Part shown: positions 12,577-26,000 of the stretch, one piece after another
How positions within the stretch are numbered: position 1 is the first letter of the stretch
How the letters are laid out: every line of letters starts with the position of its first letter
DNA from: Apostichopus japonicus
Lineage: Eukaryota; Echinodermata; Holothuroidea; Aspidochirotida; Stichopodidae
Reading direction: 5' to 3'
DNA length: 64,000 nt
Assembly (NCBI RefSeq): GCF_037975245.1
Contig: NC_092575.1
Span: 22,525,841 to 22,589,840 of the forward strand
Translations under genes and position numbers: made by a program
The notes under the pieces: generated by a model
Seen by the model: the letters and a program-made list of their open reading frames with translations, nothing else
Database searches by the model: none
Told to the model about the DNA's origin: nothing

Positions 12577-13016
12577 TGAAGGTGGAAGGCAATTCTAATT
12601 AATGACCCCAAATCATCCTAATATGGCTCCCTAAATGACCTTTAACCTAAAGCTTGCTACTGTCCACATCACCACCATGAATGGGCCAGTCATCCTTGGT
12701 CAAATCTTCACTCATTCCTATACAGAGAGATTATATGCTATATTTGAAAAAACGAGGACACAAATTAACTTCTAGATGACCTATGACCTCAATTTTTTTA
12801 AATATCCACACATGGCACCACGTACAAAACTACTCTGCCAATATTTCAGAACAATCCATGAGAGATGCATGGATACTAAAGCACAAGCTGTTAATTGTGA
12901 CTTACAAGTAAACCTAGGTTTATATTTTTAACACATTTTGTAGTTCTACTTTACCAAATCAAAACATTTATCTGTCAAATATTTTAGGATTGCGAACCCT
13001 GTCAAACACTCCTTAC

Positions 13017-13079
13017 CTTTCCATCAGTTTCCTCTGTTGCGTCTACCTCCTCCCGATGCTCCTCAGTAAGGTCGGCCAT
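13017..13079 (-). CDS. Candidate N-terminal coding exon of an unrecognised minus-strand gene (MADLTEEH...)
   Basis: On the minus strand, ATCAAGATGGCC gives a strong Kozak start (purine at -3, G at +4). It opens 21 codons beginning MADLTEEH and ending EETDGK, then reaches the donor AAG/GTAAGG in phase 0. The peptide is strongly acidic. The start codon overlaps a CAAGATGGC motif of the kind YY1 binds near transcription starts, so this may be the first exon. Alternatively, GTCGTAG just upstream may be an acceptor and the 5' UTR may be spliced. The exon at 10897-10968 continues it in frame. The protein family is not recognised. Confidence 0.55.
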
Positions 13080-13499
13080 CTTGATTTTCTACGACAGCAG
13101 GTCTACGATGATCATGAAGGCTTCTCTCACAGTGGGAAGCGGACGACCTTGGCAGCATTCAGCTTGAGAAATAAAAGACATTTAAACCAAAAGTGAGAAT
13201 CTCTCATGCTGTAACCCAAGTCCCACTTCATGGTATGATTTAAAGTTTTATTTTTATCCACATTTTTTGTATTCTGTACATGTATCTCAATGTAATGAAT
13301 AAACCTGACAGACAAAGTACAGAGAAGATTATTATTGACAATACAAGAAACTTTTTTATATACATTTGAAAAAAAGAATCTGTGATAAAAGTACCTTGTG
13401 AGCTACATTTCTGAGCCAGTGTTATATTTTTTAGGGGAAGGGGAGGAGGGGGGTGAAGAGGGAGGAAATGGGGCTTATGAAAACATTTGAGAGTTCGCT

Positions 13500-13552
13500 C
13501 TAGACTCGATAGAGTGAGAGTGCTGAGATTGTGAGGAGACAGGTAAATGGTT
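13500..13552 (+). repeat. Dispersed GAGACAG/GTAAG repeat, short copy 5
   Basis: AGTGCTGAGATTGTGAGGAG followed by ACAGGTAAAT matches the tail of copy 4 closely. Further short matches to the core are at 3801-3820 (GCAGACAGGTAAG) and 7430-7455 (AGGACACAGGTAAGCTAGG). Confidence 0.5.
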
Positions 13553-14096
13553 GTCACTGGTACAACCAGGTCACACTGTACCTATCTGGTACAAGTCTGA
13601 ACACCAAGTTTGGTTATTCAGACACATTTATCAAGAAAAAAATGACCAATATGTACACTGTAAGGAGAGATGTGTAGGTTTGGTGAATAAAACACCAGCT
13701 TTGGGGATAATACCAATCTTCATTTAACCTTTTTTTTAATCAATTTTACCTATCATTTTACCTATTATTACATGACCGAACAACCATTAAAAACTTTGCC
13801 TTGTTTAGCATTGAATGTAATGAACACACACACTACAACTACAGTAAACCTACAGTATTTTGTTAGCCTTTCTACTTTGCAGATACATGTAGATGGAAAC
13901 ATACAAAACACACATAGAATAGTAAAAGCAAAACAATTGAAGTAACTTGGCTTCTATGCAGACCTAAAATGAAATCAAACCCAAGTAATTTTTTGTTTTT
14001 TAATTGTAAAATTGAATGTTCTATTTTTGGTAGGTTACAGTAGATAATATACGTACATATATTACTGTCCATTTAATTGCACCCGCTGTATATTAC

Positions 14097-14157
14097 CATG
14101 AATAATCTGTTTGCTCTGCAAGTTCCCAGACGATGTAGACCCAGGCTGACTCTGAGC
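14097..14157 (-). other. Possible upstream (5' UTR or alternative) exon
   Basis: On the minus strand, CCCTCTTTTAAG is a good acceptor and CATG/GTAATA a moderate donor, enclosing 61 bases. One frame reads AQSQPGSTSSGNLQSKQIIH, which looks like real disordered protein. However, splicing it to the 13 kb start exon puts a stop in that frame after eight codons. If it is used, it is therefore likely non-coding leader or belongs to another isoform. Confidence 0.25.
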
Positions 14158-17100
14158 CTTAAAAGAGGGAAAAGTAATGTGCTTGCACGCAACACTCTGC
14201 AGCTCTCAGAACAAGTGAAGAGGAAGTTGGATAAATGATGTTGGAATACCAAGAATCAGTCTCTTCCTCTCACATGCTAATGGTATCATCCTACCACAAA
14301 TGACTAAGGGGTCTACTGCCAGTAAAGTACTAAGACCTAAGCTTATTATGCAATTAAGTATTATGTATATTATATACACAGCTTGACAAAACACATCACA
14401 GAGTGTGTATGTAGGTCTAGGGTCATACGTACTGCAATATTGTATGCAAGATAATACGTACATGGTGTGTCACCAAGGAATTATTTATTATTCACATTTT
14501 GTTACTTAGCAGGGTTTTGCATTGCATGAATTTTGTTAGAATTATCATTTATACTGCAAATAACATGTTTCAGTGTCCAAATAAACTGCTTTACATAATA
14601 CCATGATACTGTATGCAGCAGCAATTTGCATATATCGTTAGCTACAGCACTGTTTGTGATACCAGACAGATGGTTCCTTTGTTTGATAAAGTTTGTTCAA
14701 GGTTTACCATGTATTAGAAGTACACTGGCAGGGAATAACTTTAGTGTTCATCTTTTGTATAGCAGTTTTGAAGCTCTGAACTTTGTCTCTCATAAAACAT
14801 TAATATTGTTCTTGTCTACAAAAACAGCTATACAGTAGATACATCTTACATCGGGGGGGGGGGGGGTGGAGAAAAATATTTCATGGGGAGGGGAAGGAGC
14901 AGCGAGGAAAATGTTTGAAGAAGACTAAATTCTCGGCAGATCCCTTACAGAAAACTAGCAAGCGTCCAAATCCCTTGTTCTAACTTGCTAGAAAATTTCC
15001 TCCAAGTGTATTGCACCAGTTTGCATTACAGATCAGTTATGACTATACTCATTGACAGCAGTGACAGTTTTGCTGCCAAAGTACAGCATGGTAAGGAGAT
15101 ATGCCTGTAAAATGTTGGCACTGTCATAAGCCGACAGTAAAGCCTGCAACTAGCTCATCTGTGCAACTGATACACTGAAAGTTATCATCAGGAAAAGATA
15201 GCTTTCAAGTTTGTGTTTCCCTTTCATCCAAACTGGAGAAAGATGGGGAACTTTATAGGGTACTTGTTATGAATTGGTGTGGACATGAGGGTGGTTGTTA
15301 GGTCTTACAACTGACCTCTTACATCTAATGTAAATATTGAAGAAGATAAAAAAATACAAAAAAACACTAGTGTTGGAAATGACCTTTAGATATAGAGCAC
15401 TGTTTGACAACTGATAGGCTGTCACTACTGCTGTACAATATTAATATTACTTATACAATAGTGACAGTACTTACTGTACATATTAGATACCACTAGTCTA
15501 TAAATTACCTTTTATTGGACAATTACTGCAGGACTGCAGGAATTGAATGCAAGGTTGATAAATACAATCTTTTGTTGCATTTTCATATCTTTGAGCAAAC
15601 CAACAAAATCAAAACGAAAGTTCATATAGAACGTTACTTTATGATTCGTGGAATAAAGTTTATATCACAATGCAGGGCAACACAATACAACACTTAACAA
15701 CGAAAACTCTATCAGTATTGCAAAACATTCCATGGATCTTGATATAACTATAGTATATATACTGTATTCCTATTAGCTTAAGGACACATTTAAGCTGTTT
15801 GTATATCCTTAATACTATATATAATACTATAGTAAACTCACCCCCCCCGCACCCCTCCCTTCCTCTGTTTCTCGTGTAGGTAAAACAAGTGGGCACATAG
15901 CCACACAGGGCTTAGTGGGGCCTTCCCAAACAAAATTTCATTATGTTTCAAAGGTATTAGCTCAATTCCAAAATAGGTAAGGTTGTATACAAACATGAAA
16001 GTGGAATGCAAATGATAGGGAAAAAGATGGCAAAGATTGCATCATTTGGCATCTTAGAAGCCCCCTGAGATTTAAGCAAACAATTCTCAAAGGGGAGGGG
16101 GACACCAACTCCCATTAGACCCCTCATCCAGGATGTTGATCCTCCTGCATTGATGTGCCCCCCCCCCCCCGAATCGGTTACTCTGGCTACGGGACTGCAA
16201 CCAAGGTATAAACAGATTTACTGTCAATATTGCCTAGAAGTTACAGCTTGAATCGAGCTTGGACACTTTTAATCTTCTGGTATGATGCTTTAACATTTAG
16301 GATTAACAACATGTACTGGTCAGAATACATCAATTGATCAACAATTTCTTGATTCCCCTCCCCTCCCCAATCCCCCTTCCAGTCTCCCTTCCCCCATTAT
16401 CATGAAAGGGACCACTAAATTACAGTACTATAGGCATACATTTATAGATTTGAAGACGAAAAACTTAAGCACAAATTGCACATTATAAAAGTGTGGGGCA
16501 TGAAACTGTTGATGCTGTGCAAGCCACTGGATTTGGTAAATTATGTCAGGAATGACTGGTAAACTACAGTACGTTTAATACTACCCAGACTATAACGATC
16601 TATGTTACTGTAAGTTATACATTACAGTATTCTGTGCAGTACAGTAATGTGTGAAATTTGGCAATTGATGAATCTGAAGAGCAAACAAAGTTTTCAAGAT
16701 TTTTTTTCCAAGTAATGAATGAACAAACACATGATTGTGACCTTTGAAAGAGCAGAACCTACAATGTCGTGTTCAGAGCTGGAAAAAAAAGAAGGAAGCT
16801 TTTAATGTGAACCAGTAGAGTAGATTTTAAACAGTACATGTTGCCTCAAGCACCATGCATGGCAAATCATGGTTCAAGTACAGCACTGACCTTTCTGTGG
16901 TTTGTTGCAATAGTGTTACTGTTTCATACAGTAAGTTCAGATGTTTGATATCTAAAGGACTGAACACAGACATCAACAATTGGTTAGGCCCATTGCTGCT
17001 TCTATGCTCGGATATATACTGCACATGCTGTACAATCTTTGTAGACCTGTATATCCTGTACATAAGACAACACAATAGAAAACCTGCACAATAGTTGATC

Positions 17101-17461
17101 TCGATTGTCAAAGTGGGCCAGACATCATATTCCAAACAAGGACATTCCACGAGTTGGTTGAAGTTGAAATCTGACTTATGTCATTTACAGTACTAGACAA
17201 GTGAAATTGTGGGACAAGCTGCTTTAAACTGCACAGGAAGAATATAAATGCCAAATAACAACTAAAATAAAAACTAGCTTCTGGAGATATTTGTTAAGAA
17301 ATTTCCATGACATTTCCAAATACTCCATTTTCTCCAGGGAGAGCTGGTGAAATTATCTCACAGTCAGGACACTTGCTATGTCCAAGCAAATACATCTCCT
17401 ATACAATAGGTATACATGATCCAAGTACAGTACTGTGGTATTATCTCTGAGTAATTCTGAG
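14158..17461. other. Gene-free stretch rich in TACTGTA/TACAGTA
   Basis: It contains a G14 run (14853-14866), a C13 run (16158-16170) and many ACTGTA or TACAGT words. TTACTCTGGCTACGGGACTG near 16180 resembles a decayed family B end, but no partner end is found. No gene is recognised. Confidence 0.5.
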
Positions 17462-18767
17462 TACTGTAATGTTATTGTATTATCCATCCATACTATATTA
17501 TTACCTATAGTGTTACTCCATTAGCCATCCATACTGTAAGTATTACCTATAGTGTTATTCCATTAGCCATCCATACTATACATATATATTATAACCTGTA
17601 GTGTTACTGCATTAGCCATCCATACTGTAAGTATTACCTATAGTGTTACTGCATTAGCCATCCATACTGTAAGTATTACCTATAGTGTTACTGCATTAGC
17701 CATCCATACTGTAAGTATTACCTATAGTGTTACTGCATTAGCCATCCATACTGTAAGTATTACCTATAGTGTTACTGCATTAGCCATCCATACTGTAAGT
17801 ATTACCTATAGTGTTACTGCATTAGCCATCCATACTGTAAGTATTACCTATAGTGTTACTGCATTAGCCATCCATACTGTAAGTATTACCTATAGTGTTA
17901 CTGCATTAGCCATCCATACTGTAAGTATTACCTATAGTGTTACTGCATTAGCCATCCATACTGTAAGTATTACCTATAGTGTTACTGCATTAGCCATCCA
18001 TACTGTTAGTATTACCCATAGTGTTACTGCATTAGCCATCCATACTGTAAGTATTACCCATAGTGTTACTGCATTAGCCATCCATACTGTATGTATTACC
18101 TATAGTGTTACTCCATTAGCCATCCATACTGTAGTATTACCTATAGTGTTACTCCATTAGCCATCCATACTGTAAGTATTACCTATAGTGTTACTCCATT
18201 AGCCATCCATACTGTAAGTATTACCTATAGTGTTACTGCATTAGCCATCCATACTGTAGGATTACCTATAGTGTTACTCCATTAGCCATCCATATACTGT
18301 AAGTATTACCTATAGTGTTACTCCATTAGCCATCCATACTGTAAGTATTACCTATAGTGTTACTGCATTAGCCATCCATACTATAGGATTACCTATAGTG
18401 TTACTCCATTAGCCATCCATATACTGTATATATCACCATAGTGTGACTGCATTATCAATCCATATAACCTGTAGTGTTACTGGATTATCCATCCATACTG
18501 TAGGATTACCTATAGTGTTACTCCATTAGCCATCCATATACTGTATATATCACCATAGTGTTACTGCATTATCAATCCATATAACCTGTAGTGTTACTGC
18601 ATTATCCATCCATACTGTAGTATTACCTGTAGTGTTACTCCATTAGCCATCCATATACTGTATATATCACCATAGTGTTACTGCATTATCCATCCATACT
18701 GTATTATTACCTATAGTGTTACTGCATTATCCATCCATACTGTAGTATTACCTGTAGTGTTACTGCA
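17462..18767. repeat. Minisatellite, 42-bp unit, about 31 copies
   Basis: The unit is CTGTAAGTATTACCTATAGT followed by GTTACTGCATTAGCCATCCATA. The central copies (about 17620-18000) are almost identical. The right third mixes deletions and variants (CTGTAGTATT, CATATACTGTATATATCACC), which suggests older units at that edge. Each typical unit holds GTAAGTAT, a 5' splice-site-like core on the plus strand. No frame stays open across the array. Confidence 0.95.
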
Positions 18768-21119
18768 CCTAAATTGCACATGTACTTGATTGAATATTTT
18801 CAACTAAGTTTGATTTCCTTGAGGTGTATCACTATCTCAAAACTTGACAGCACCACACTGTGAGGGGTCGCAGGTGTCAGGCTAAAAGGAACCCCACACC
18901 TATCAAAGTAGAAGGGGGCCCTCCACTACATGTTTGTCATCAGAGTAATGAAACCCTAAGGCTAGCACTCTATAAATCTCTGGAAAAGTCAGTCTTTGAG
19001 GAAAACTTCTTCAAACACTGGAATTATCAGAACATTCACAATGCTACAGAAATTAAATTATGCACTAAAAATTGCCAACAGGCACAAAGGCCTTCTTTAG
19101 CTGTTGTAAAGGTCAAGCAAAGACCCTGTGGCTATGTACAGAACTACAGATGGCTACAATATTTTGAAATTGTCATCACAAAATGGCCTTTCCAATGATC
19201 TGTAACAATGTGTGAAGATTTACATGGAGAAAAGACCAGTCGAGTTCAAAATTGAGGTCAAAGCAAGTACTGTACATCCCAAAATAATTATTTTTTAGAG
19301 ATTCTCTATAGATCCAACCCAACCCCTCAATGTGCACAACACAAATTGAGCTGTGCAATGATGGGTGAGTAGGGGAGGATGGGGTTGGGGGGGGGGTTGG
19401 TGGGTAGTGTTCCTTGATGTGTAGATTCAAAGAATATGAACAACAGAGAACTTACAAAATATACCAAAATCATTTGGAATGAAAAGTTGGATGGTGAACT
19501 AAGTATGGTTTTGAAATTTGACATTTACGTAAGTAAGAGATGGACTGAAGACTGTCTCTACAGGAGTGTTATGAACAGTAATGTATGCTTGCACTAGACA
19601 GAGCTAGCTTCGTCATGCACTGAATCAAGAAGAAATAAAAGTCAACAAAATCCATTTCCATTTCCATTCGCAACAATTTTTCAAAGCAACTAATAAACTA
19701 AAGGTACTGTGGATAGTTGATGAGGCATTCGTTCCGAGTTTACTTATATACTGAGCTGCAATATTCAGCTGTTTTTTTTTTTCTTTCTTTGGCTGGTTCA
19801 CCAAAAGTTCAAAATGTTGCTATTTTTGCCGCTAATTGATATCTAACTACAATGTAACATAATAAAGTACATAAAATACGTCAATCATATTTTTAATGAA
19901 TTACATCTGACAGACAGACAATGCAGGCAAGCTGCCAGCAGGATTCCAACACAGACTCTTGCTATAGTTACATAACAGAACTACTGTACCAAGCCACTCT
20001 TTGTGTACATTCATTGTCATCGTTAACGATGCAACACCCTTACTCAATAGTACTGACTTCCATATTTACCTCATTCTTTAAATTTAACTTTGACATCTTT
20101 GCAACACAGACATCCAAAAACGTCACAATAAGGTATAACAAGTTAACAGTATCACCAACAGTACCTACAGTGTGCTAGTACAACACAGAACTCAACAAGT
20201 GTGAAGTGGGTTGGCCACATTCTAATGCATGAGTAACTCCACAGAAAATAAATGATTACGTCATTGCCAGTCAAAACAGCTGGTTAACTATTCTGTTGGT
20301 TGTCTATTTGTACATACATGTATGCAGTCCTTTGAATATTGTATTAAGTAGTCATATGGCTACGGAACAAAGAGATTGTCTGGTGTTCAGTGACTAAGGG
20401 AAAAATCAACTACTTTCTGTTTAGTTGATTCCAGAACTATTTTGATTTATATATGTACTGTATGCATGTATGTAAATTAACAGTAAATATGAAATTAAGT
20501 GAAATATATAAACAAAGTTTGAATACTTTTGTGAATATAATTTCACACTAGTACAAGCACTGTACTGTACATGTAATAATTACCACAGGGTCTTAGGATT
20601 TAAAGAAAGAGTGAACAGATATTGTACAGTAGGTATGAATCACAACAGTACAACAGTCTAAGAGGTTGATAGCAAATGTATATGTAAGCTTTGGTCAGGT
20701 TGCGGGAAAGAGGGGGAAGGCGAGGGTGATGTGAAGGTACTGTAGGGTGAGGTGAGGTGACACAAAGGTGAGGCACTGAGGCAGATGTAAGTTTCTGTAT
20801 CTGCATTCCATTACATTTTCCTGTAAAGTTATTAAAAGGCCTCAACTTTCCAAAATTATGTCAAATTCTGCATCAAGCTACCCAAGCCCACCCCACACTT
20901 CACCCTCCAAACTTTGCAGGATATGGGACAAAATCCAGTTCCTTGTGGTCTCAGGATTTCTATCCATCACCATCTCAACTTCCAACAAAATCCACAATTA
21001 TGAATTATCTCACTCCAGGTGCTGTCAGCTGTCAATGGATCTCCTACAAGCATTTCAAATTGTAATGATATCAGGGCAAACCTATGAGGAATTATAAGGA
21101 TTTTTTCATACTGTATGTA
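18768..21119. other. Gene-free stretch
   Basis: A plus frame at 18860-19198 (112 codons) has no splice, start-context or family support. A CpG-poor, AT-rich background continues, with frequent TACTGTA words and G-rich tracts at 19379-19400 and 20700-20760. Confidence 0.45.
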
Positions 21120-21310
21120 TGACCGCTTCAAAGCATTTGTACTGGCAGTATGAGTACAGTATCCCGTTCCTATATTAGGTAAAAGTTTGGAACGATTTCA
21201 AACTGACAGTATGCATTTCAAGGCATCCATATACTGTATACGAGGACAGTAGAGAGAGGTATAAGCGTTAGAAAGTTGTCCCGACTGACTGACTCCCTCC
21301 GTCCAATTAT
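21120..21310. repeat. Dispersed repeat related to the flanks of the 24-bp minisatellite
   Basis: GCTTCAAAGCATTTGTACTG and GTATGAGTACAGTA here match GCTTCAAAGCATGTGTACTG and GTGTGAGTACAGTA at 22600-22640. Further along, ACTGACAGTA and GTCC-ACTGACTG recur near 22975 and 23040. This is a copy of the same element without the minisatellite expansion. Confidence 0.5.
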
Positions 21311-21452
21311 CCACACCCTCGTTAGGAAGTATCCACAGGAAATGTTTGTGAATGCTATATGTTAAGGAAGTGTACATTCTTTTGTCCATGGAAATGCACT
21401 TTACTTAATTGGATACATCCTTACAATGTTGCCCAACTGTGGAAAGAAGGCG

Positions 21453-21700
21453 CTCACTCGCTGCATTCACGAACATTCATTGAACTTTGACCTCGGAATT
21501 GATTAATATTGATATTCACTTTGATTTGACTGTTTTTCTTAGCTCACTCACTGCATTCACGAACATTAAATTTAACTTTGACCTCAGAATTGATAAAGAT
21601 TCACCTTGGTTTGACTTTTTTTCTTAAGTTTTAATTGTTTAATATTTCATTCACCTTTGACATCTGAATTGATGAATATTCATTTTACTGATGTAAATTA
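21453..21700. repeat. Degenerate tandem repeat, about 90-bp unit, 2-3 copies
   Basis: CTCACTC(G/A)CTGCATTCACGAACATT and CTTTGACCTC-GAATTGAT occur at 21453 and 21543, with a weaker third CTTTGACATCTGAATTGATGA near 21654. Confidence 0.75.
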
Positions 21701-22625
21701 CCGTATCAGTGTCATATTCTAGAAATTGACTAGAAATCCATTGATTTGTGTCTTTCTTGATCCAGACCAACCATGGAAAAAAGGTATGGTACTGTACATT
21801 GCACAATCAGCTGGTTATCTTCTTGATTGGCTTATCCAACCTCAAAATGAGACCAACGTACCGTAATGCACTTCTCTGCATAAACTTTCACATGTTAGTC
21901 AATATGTAGACGAAATGGATTTTTGTTTTGTTTCAAATATGTATGATAAAAATTTATTTCAACAAAATTAATATTTAGACCACATCTAGATAGTTAATGG
22001 ACGGCCCTATATCACAGAGAAAGAATACATTATTACATAGCAGGAGAGCACAAACATACAAATTTAAACGATTAAATATTGTCCACAACAAAGCCCTGGG
22101 AAACATCAATTTGGCAAATTTTGTTGTTATGTTTAATGCCACATAGAAATCATGAGGTTGCTTAGCAACTGTACGTATCAGTCAGTTGTACTTAATTCAG
22201 GTGGTAAAGATCTCTCGCACAATGTTAAAATGAAAACCTCTCACAATATGCCACAACTGAGGTGACAAGGACCACATATTGTCAACACCCTGCCTGGTAA
22301 GAAGATCATTCATAGCAAACTTGTACTTTAACTGTGCACCTGAGCTAAATTGACAATATTTAACAAGATTCGAACAAAATATGAAGAAAGCCTGTCAGGG
22401 TATTTTTGTGAAACTTTTGACATCATACTTGAATGTTTTTTAAAATTATCATATGTTTCGGTTTCATACAAACTTTTCCAGCCTTTTGATTTAGTGATGT
22501 CACTGGTTATTTTTTTTAATTTTTTTTTTAACTTACTGAAATAAATGTTGAATAAAGCAAAATACAATAGCATCATGGGTACTGTATAGTTTCATGTTTG
22601 CTTCAAAGCATGTGTACTGACAGTG

Positions 22626-22925
22626 TGAGTACAGTAGTATGAATATGTATGAGTACAGTAGTATGAATATGTATGAGTACAGTAGCATGAATATGTATGA
22701 GTACAGTAATATGAACATGTTTGAGTACGGTAGTATGAATATGTATGAGTACAGTAGTATGAATATGTATGAGTACAGTAATATGCCTATGTATGAGTAC
22801 AGTAATATGAACATGTATGAGTACTGTACGTATGAATATGTATGAGTACAGTAGTATGAATATGAGTATGAAAATATGAGTACAGTAGTATGAATGTATT
22901 CATGAGTATAGTAGTATGAATATGT
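22626..22925. repeat. Minisatellite, 24-bp unit, about 12 copies
   Basis: The unit is GAGTACAGTAGTATGAATAT followed by GTAT. Because 24 is a multiple of three, both strands stay open, giving an 8-residue repeat such as MNMYEYSS. I treat these frames as by-products. The array sits inside a dispersed repeat also seen at 21120-21310. Confidence 0.92.
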
Positions 22926-23045
22926 TATTTAAACATCAGTTTATAAAGGTGTCTAGGAACTGCTCATACTGACAGTACTAAAGTGCTGCAAAGTATGATA
23001 TAAGGGGACATGATGGAGTGGTATTCACAGATGGAAAATTGTCCA

Positions 23046-26000
23046 AACTGACTGTTATGGGTAAATATTTGCAAATTTTCAAAAGACAGAATGTCAGTAG
23101 ATATAACTCTGGTCACAGGTCTCTGCTTGAAAATGCACACTTACTGTATGTATAACATTTGTGCTGTGGTCATAACAGAAAAGTACTACAGTACACACAA
23201 CCTGTGGAAATCACAGGCCCAGCAGGAAATTATCTGAAACTAAATATATCCACATCCAATCAAATTAATGTCAGCTAGAAGCCAGACACATCGTTTGCAG
23301 GGTAGGTTTTACAGTACGTATATATCATACTTAATCCTAGAGAAGTCTTGAAAAGGAAGTTTCATCTACGTAGCTTTTAGCTTTTCCTTTTGATTTCGAC
23401 GCCGCGTATTCTACAATGTTAATGTGAATACTGTCACAAATTATTTTAAAGTTTTTCAAAAATAATTTAACCCCCTATTTACATTCTAAGATTTGTGTAT
23501 GTGTGCCAGGGATAGGAGAGTGGGGGGGGGGGAGGGGTCCAGCAGGCTCTACTGTAGGACACACAAAGAATGTCAAATATTAAAAAACGGTAAAGTACCA
23601 ACAATAAAGCCAAAGCTGCATATCATATATCACTGTTTATAACTAGTTCTGTAGTTTTGTATACTGTATCTTACTGCAAGTCACTCAAAGAAGCAAATTA
23701 CAGCAACTTAGGTCTAAGCTTAAATACCGAGGGCATACTGCAGCCTACACTTTATTATATAATTTGCACTATATATATTCACCACATTATTATTAACTAG
23801 TGCTTTGTATGCACCATGCCTTCATTTAGTTATCAAAATCATTTTCATCCGTTTTCCAGCTATATACACCTGGGACAGTGCCAAACAGACACTATTTCCT
23901 GGAAGAATGAACATTCGCAACGATACAGTAGGTTCGCTATATATTGTTGTGTACAGTCGGCTAGTATTGGAGGCCATGGGTACTGTAGAGTCTTGTGTAC
24001 TAAGTTTGTACTTGTAGAGACTTCTCTCACATAGTGATTACTTTACAAATGAACTAAGTATGTACCAAATAAGTTTGTCCTTGAATCGAGGTTGTACCTA
24101 TTTCGAGCAAACTTTCAAAAATAACTTTGACAACATTTCTTATTATTTTTCTATTTCATAACTTTCAGTATTCCTTTAAATAGAGACTTCATCCAATGTG
24201 CCTTGACAAAACCTTGCAAAACATTCTCAGTTATTGTCAACAAAACAATTACACAATTTATATATAATAAATGCAGTATTGCCTAACAGTGTCGTGAGGA
24301 CTGATCGCGGAGGACGGATAGACAGAGATTGTTCAAATTATAATTCACAGAGATTACAATCATTGTGACACAGTACTGCACGCTCAGGAAGTAAACTTGA
24401 TTTCCTTCTCTAAATAAAAGATAACCATCGTACATTGCAATGCATTGAATCAATGAACAGGAGATACGTGAGCATGCATGGGAAAAGTACAAACCAAGCA
24501 AGCTGGGAAACTGTCCAGAGTATTTTACCCGCCTAGTTAAATAATTCAGAAACAGTTAGGCTGTAAGAGTTTGACAGATCTGTAATCTCTAATAACAATA
24601 CCAAAAAAGTTTTTTAATCAAAACAAATGAAGGAAGTTAAATTATGTTATTGAAACTTTATACTTCTGATCTATCATGGTTTAAGAGAGGGGATGTCCCC
24701 ATCCCCTTTTAGAAATTGAGAAATTTCTGCTTATCTCAGTTGGCTTATATGCAACCTTACCTTCCCTATATTGAGCTAGAAATGTTGAAAAAAATTGGGG
24801 GGGGGTGGGGTGTCACATGCCTTATCTTGAATGACCTACTGTATGACCTCACACAAAAAGAATCAAGATTCACAGTCATCAACCCACATATTGTGGCAAG
24901 CATGAAGTATATATAGTCAGATTGTTGTTATTGTGCTATTGGTTCTAGCCTTAACCCTGCCAATGTTTATAACCAATCTGAAAAAATTATCGAAAAATGT
25001 GGGTAAATATTTGACAACTCTGATTATTACACTGATTCCTAACTGCAAAGTCCCCATTTTATAAAATTTATGAACACAGCCTGAATTATTGATTAAAATT
25101 TAATATGCACTGATATTCTCCATACATGTCATGTATATGACATACATACACAAAACACCAGCATGATCTAGTTCACTGTACATACGGCTTAGTTTAGATT
25201 AACATGCATTAGAAATTTCTTGGATAAGCAATTACATAGTACTTGGGTGAAAATTGTGTCCTGGTGAAGCATTCAATGATACCCCAGGTCATGGCCAAAT
25301 GTAACAGCAACACAACAGCTAACCTTGTTGGTAATACCTATTCTGGGTCAGTGAGCTAAGTTGTTAGACACTGTACAATACAAGACACATGTATGTATAC
25401 AGCACTGTACATATGGGCTTCTAGGTGACGATACTGTATGTAATGTGGGGAGAGATATCTATGTGAATGTATGTATGTGTACACTTACACTACAGGCTGC
25501 CCAGAACACCATGGAATAATTTATCCATTATCGCATCGCAACATGCGATGCAAAATGGTCAACTAAATGCTTGAACCAGTAATAACAGTCAGTTACCCAA
25601 GTTTTGTCTGTTTTGGGAAGTTTTAGCCAATTTTGCGACTATCCCATTTCAAGAAAATTATGTAATCTTGTTGTTATCACTCTTGCAAACAATTTTTGCA
25701 TGAATTATGAGATTGCAGTTGCACAATTAAAGCAATTGGTTTTGGAAATGTACTGAATTTTATATATTGTAGAGGAAGACACAGGTCTTCTTATTCTTCA
25801 TGCATGATTTAAGAATTGTACGATTCAATGATCCGGATGAAAGATGTAAAGTGGACTCTAGTACTCTTAATCTTGCAGACCTTTAAAATGTCCACCACAC
25901 AACATTATAAGTAACCATGGCAGCTGATCACATGGGGATTTGGTAGGATTATTAATACCTGAATTTGATGTGAAAGGATTTATCCCTGCTGATCTTCGTG

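Noticed and set aside
16158-16195. Another family B MITE from GGCTACGGGACTG
   Set aside because: Only one weak end is present. No partner end or target duplication was found.
17462-18767. CRISPR-like array
   Set aside because: Units are contiguous with no unique spacers. This is a minisatellite in a eukaryotic genome.
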